The translations under genes were made by a program, and so were the position numbers. From an uncultured Corynebacterium sp. (GTDB lineage: Bacteria; Actinomycetota; Actinomycetes; Mycobacteriales; Mycobacteriaceae): a DNA stretch of 26,700 nucleotides. This document shows, in pieces, positions 24,203-26,700 of this stretch. The stretch covers positions 1 through 26,700 of the forward strand of contig NZ_CALLDG010000088.1 of NCBI RefSeq assembly GCF_937999985.1. The letters run 5' to 3'. The first letter of the stretch is position 1; each line of letters opens with the position of its first letter. Below the pieces are notes generated by a model. That model was not told the origin of the DNA. It saw only the letters and a list, made by a program, of their open reading frames with translations, and ran no database searches.

Positions 24203-24220
24203 ATTTGTACCGGTTAGATT
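24203..24220. promoter_or_regulatory. overlapping divergent -10 elements
   Basis: On the + strand TAGATT (24215-24220) ends 6 nt before the trmL ATG at 24227. On the minus strand TACAAAT (24209-24203) ends 6 nt before the ATG at 24196. With only 30 bp between the two starts, the two RNA polymerases would compete for the same DNA, and each -35 would lie inside the other gene. Confidence 0.45.
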
Positions 24221-24226
24221 GGGGGA

Positions 24227-24742
24227 ATGACGTCAGAAAACCAGTTTGCGGGTGTGAACCCTCCACTGCACGTAGTGTTCGACCGCCCGGAGATCCCCCC
24301 GAACACGGGCAATGCGATCCGCATGTGCGCGGGCACGGGAGCCTCGCTGCACCTGGCGGGGCCGCTGGCCTTCAAGTTTGACGACAAGCATGTGCGCCGG
24401 GCGGGGCTGGATTATCACGAGCTGGCAGACGTGCACGTCCATGAGGGGATCGATGAGGCGCTGGCTCACGTGACTGATCCGGTACGCGGGTCGGGTCGGG
24501 TGTTCGCGTTTACCGCGCAGACGGGTACGTGGTTCACGGAGGTGGACTACCGGCCGGGTGACGCGCTGCTCTTCGGCCCGGAGCCGACGGGCCTGGCCGA
24601 AGAGGTGTTGGCCGATCCGCGGGTGACGGCGAAGGTGCGCATCCCGATGCTGCCGGGGCGGCGGTCCATGAACCTATCGAACGCGGCGGCGGTGGCGGCC
24701 TATGAGGCGTGGCGCCAGTTGGGCTTCGCCGGCGGTGTGTAG
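24227..24742 (+). CDS. trmL: tRNA (cytidine/uridine-34 2'-O)-methyltransferase TrmL
   Basis: TrmL methylates the ribose at wobble position 34 of leucine tRNAs using S-adenosylmethionine. The 171-residue product is a short SPOUT enzyme with the expected motifs: FDRPEIPPNTGNAIRMC near the N-terminus, LLFGPEPTGLAEEVL, and the trefoil knot segment PMLPGRRSMNLSNAAAV followed by YEAWRQLGF. Length and motifs match E. coli TrmL closely. The ATG follows a TAGATT -10 by 6 nt, suggesting a leaderless message. It is divergent from the enoyl-reductase-like gene. Confidence 0.95.
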   Translation: MTSENQFAGVNPPLHVVFDRPEIPPNTGNAIRMCAGTGASLHLAGPLAFKFDDKHVRRAGLDYHELADVHVHEGIDEALAHVTDPVRGSGRVFAFTAQTGTWFTEVDYRPGDALLFGPEPTGLAEEVLADPRVTAKVRIPMLPGRRSMNLSNAAAVAAYEAWRQLGFAGGV

Positions 24743-24828
24743 CGGGGTGCCGGAAGGGGTGCCACTGCTGTCCGGTGAACTCAAGGTGAAGGTTCGAATA
24801 AGAGTAGCCTAAAACACCTTTCGGCAAG

Positions 24829-24857
24829 TTGAGCGGCACCTGTGAAGATTGTATTCT
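24829..24857 (+). promoter_or_regulatory. candidate promoter of the large surface-protein gene
   Basis: TTGAGC (24829-24834) and TATTCT (24852-24857) are separated by exactly 17 bp. The predicted leader of about 116 nt contains a small hairpin TGAAGG-CTTAA-CCTTCA (24879-24895) and an imperfect palindrome TTAGGTAAACCTTAA (24925-24939). The rest of the 237-bp gap after trmL holds GGGGTGCC twice (24744 and 24756) and no other clear signal. Confidence 0.55.
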
Positions 24858-24979
24858 TGTTCGCATAGGGTGCAAGCTTGAAGGCTTAACCTTCATCTCG
24901 CCAAGAAGGAGTGGGTATCCGTTTTTAGGTAAACCTTAACAGGTGGGTCGAAGAACGGATCTAAGGCTGGAAAAGGATA

Positions 24980-26700
24980 ATGGCTCGCGTATTAACCGGT
25001 GAAAACCTTAAGTTGGCCGAAGATCGCCAAGGGGCGGCGCTTAGTCGGGCATGTATTTGTCTTCTAACCGTTGCTGCCCTTCTGGGTGCACTCGTGACCA
25101 TCGTGGGAGCTATTGGAGGAATTAATGTTCCTTCGGCGCAGGCGCAGACTCCAACGGGAAACTGTAAAGAAGAGAAACTGCTGGATACGCAGCTCTACTC
25201 ACCTCTTTCGGATGCGAGGAATGACGCAGATTTAAAGGAAGTTGCAGGTCCTACAAAGAGCAACGCCAAGAAGTTCCGCATTAACATCAAGAGTGGTACG
25301 CGGGGTGTGGATCTGCCGCTGACCCGGGTAGAAATTAGCGCTACAAGGTCCTTAAATGGGGATCTAGGTGGGTTCTTTGTTACCAAGAAAGAGACCAGCA
25401 ACGGGGTTGAATACAACTCGTCTACCACGCCACCGCCCGGAGGCGGTCGGATCGGCACGAACGGTAAGGCTGTGCAAACCACCGGTATTACGGTGCAAAG
25501 TCGTAATAGCGCAGGGAAGGTAAATTCCGTCTCTTTTGACCTTGAAGGTACAGGGACGGGATTCAATACTTGGCCAGGAAATACCCTACAGGTGTTGACG
25601 AATGCGCCGTCGACACAAGGTAACGATTACTCGGTCAAGGTTTATGGCATGGTCTCGGTGCCGTGTAAGTGTGAGGAGGCGACAACCCGTAAAGGTCCCC
25701 GAGAGCTCACCCAAGACGAACTCAATAAGGGCACGGCTGTTTACGTGTCGGCCACGCCGAATGGTGGACAGGCGGGAAACACGAGCACACAGCTCAACCT
25801 GCAGATCGAGGGTAGCAGTACTTTTACCCCCATCGGTAAGCCCTCCAACTGGGTGTACAACGCGCTGTCCTACAACACGAAGGATCACTGGATCTACGCC
25901 ATAAGCCAGGCGAACCACAATTCGAGCCTCCAGGAATGCCACCCCGCGGGCCATCTTCTGCAGATCGATCCGGTCACGGGTGAGGTGTACGACCTCGGGC
26001 TGGTCAAGAATGCTCAGGGGGCGACCCTTTTCCACAAGGCGACCAGCGGAAGGCCAAACGACCTGGATCTAATCAACACCGGCACCTTTGACCTACGTGG
26101 ATCGAACGAAGTGATGTGGGTGGGCAACACCGCAACATCCGGTACCCGACAGCTGTATAAGATTCCCCTGCCAGCGGTAGGTGCGAAGGATCCACGTGGC
26201 GAGATTGCCCGTAATCAAAACAACGCGCCTTTCCAAGCTGGAGCTGAGGATCATGTTGTCCTCCCCAGTGCCCCACAGTACCTCTGGGGTCTGGTGAGTC
26301 CCGCCCGCATGCAGCAAGACGGGGCGAACCCAAGGACACACGTCATGTTTGAGCGCATCAACATGGATACAGGAGAACGGAAGACGTGGACTATCCCCGC
26401 GGATCAGCTTCAAGACCCGTCTGGTAATACAGCGATCCCGGAGAAGGTCTGGGGTAAGGCCTGGTTGTACGGCAACGGCAACCTCGGCTTTGGTACCGGC
26501 GGAAGTACTGCCGATCAGGTGGGCATGCAGATTAAGGTTTTCGACCCAACCGGAGAGCATCCGAGCTTTCAGCTGGTCTCTCGGCTGTCGGACCTTCCTG
26601 CTTCCTACAACACCGATGCAACGAGTAACCCCGGGGTGCAGATCCCCTCGGATCTTAAGGCAAAGAAAACTACTTTGGAGCCAGGAGACCCCCGACTGAA
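24980..26700 (+). CDS. large secreted surface protein, 5' part (open at window end)
   Basis: An uninterrupted reading frame runs from ATG 24980 to the last base with no stop (573 codons visible). The N-terminus is a long Sec signal: polar n-region of 23 residues, hydrophobic stretch about 24-48, likely cleavage after AQA at residue 55. The first mature half is a beta-rich, Ser/Thr/Asn/Gly-rich region with Cys62 and a CKC pair (Cys229/Cys231). From about residue 290 (NWVYNALSYN, then HLLQIDPVTGEVYDLG) it resembles the propeller-like DUF6923 domain found in Gram-positive surface adhesins. GC content is clearly lower than in the neighbours, with many TTA, CTA, AGG and AAT codons. Ribosome site AAAGGA lies only 2 nt before the ATG, so the start is less certain. 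Stalk repeats and a cell-wall anchor may follow beyond the window. Confidence 0.82.
   Translation, partial: MARVLTGENLKLAEDRQGAALSRACICLLTVAALLGALVTIVGAIGGINVPSAQAQTPTGNCKEEKLLDTQLYSPLSDARNDADLKEVAGPTKSNAKKFRINIKSGTRGVDLPLTRVEISATRSLNGDLGGFFVTKKETSNGVEYNSSTTPPPGGGRIGTNGKAVQTTGITVQSRNSAGKVNSVSFDLEGTGTGFNTWPGNTLQVLTNAPSTQGNDYSVKVYGMVSVPCKCEEATTRKGPRELTQDELNKGTAVYVSATPNGGQAGNTSTQLNLQIEGSSTFTPIGKPSNWVYNALSYNTKDHWIYAISQANHNSSLQECHPAGHLLQIDPVTGEVYDLGLVKNAQGATLFHKATSGRPNDLDLINTGTFDLRGSNEVMWVGNTATSGTRQLYKIPLPAVGAKDPRGEIARNQNNAPFQAGAEDHVVLPSAPQYLWGLVSPARMQQDGANPRTHVMFERINMDTGERKTWTIPADQLQDPSGNTAIPEKVWGKAWLYGNGNLGFGTGGSTADQVGMQIKVFDPTGEHPSFQLVSRLSDLPASYNTDATSNPGVQIPSDLKAKKTTLEPGDPRL

Noticed and set aside
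23009..24217. Plus-strand open frame opposite the enoyl-reductase-like gene
   Set aside because: Antisense shadow; the minus-strand product has a Rossmann motif and family-wide similarity.
24783..24800. GGTTCGAAT resembling a tRNA T-loop
   Set aside because: The flanking bases do not form the T-stem and no acceptor or anticodon arm is present nearby, so neither a tRNA nor an attachment site is supported.
24922..24943. TTAGGTAAACCTTAA as a DtxR iron box
   Set aside because: Only the left half matches the 19-bp DtxR consensus; the spacing of the second half-site is wrong (11 of 19 positions agree).
25195..26699. Several short frames on both strands in the right-hand 1.5 kb
   Set aside because: A single continuous + strand frame from 24980 to the window end, with a signal peptide and a recognisable domain, explains the region better.

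Overview
The window is high-GC actinobacterial chromosome, almost certainly from the genus Corynebacterium. Supporting signs are guaB, guaB3, a small membrane protein and guaA in a row, an actinobacterial SOS mutasome (imuA', imuB, dnaE2) with GAAC-N4-GTTC LexA boxes, a metQ-metN-metI importer divergent from dnaE2, a mycobacterial-type trans-acting enoyl-reductase-like protein, and many TANNNT -10 hexamers placed directly in front of start codons (leaderless genes). I do not assign a species. No rRNA, tRNA, CRISPR array, insertion sequence or prophage was seen.

Layout. 1-5058: GMP synthesis block on the + strand (guaB, guaB3, a four-helix membrane protein, guaA). 5194-5892: a secreted, cysteine-free protein of unknown function with its own promoter and a strong terminator. 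5981-6403 (-): a small membrane protein. 6468-9308: SOS-controlled imuA'-imuB. 9345-10388: an Apd1/sucrase-ferredoxin-like protein with a C-x8-C plus H-x3-H iron-sulfur signature, ending at a bidirectional terminator. 10466-13151 (-): D/L-methionine ABC importer metQNI. 13330-16773: dnaE2, whose LexA box lies inside its promoter. 16834-18294: membrane-anchored esterase. 18344-19552 (-): DUF4272-like protein. 19676-21469: S9 family peptidase. 21625-22902: FMN-dependent L-lactate dehydrogenase. 22913-24196 (-): saccharopine-dehydrogenase-like protein. 24227-24742: tRNA wobble methyltransferase TrmL. 24980 to the window end: the 5' part of a large, lower-GC secreted surface protein, open-ended and still in frame at base 26700.

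How it works together. GuaB and GuaA convert IMP to XMP and GMP. ImuA', ImuB and DnaE2 form the DNA-damage-induced translesion mutasome and share LexA control although they are split by about 4 kb. MetQNI imports methionine. LldD feeds electrons from lactate into the quinone pool. TrmL modifies the tRNA wobble base.

The most unusual signals are: a recurring 9-bp in-frame tandem repeat (three amino acids per unit) in three unrelated genes (imuA', metN, the DUF4272 gene), with a related 24-bp repeat in the ferredoxin-like gene; a cluster of apparently leaderless genes, including dnaE2; duplicated sequence at gene ends (guaB3 stop, lldD stop); and the compositionally foreign surface-protein gene at the right edge. 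I found no clear evidence for a wholly new multi-gene system.
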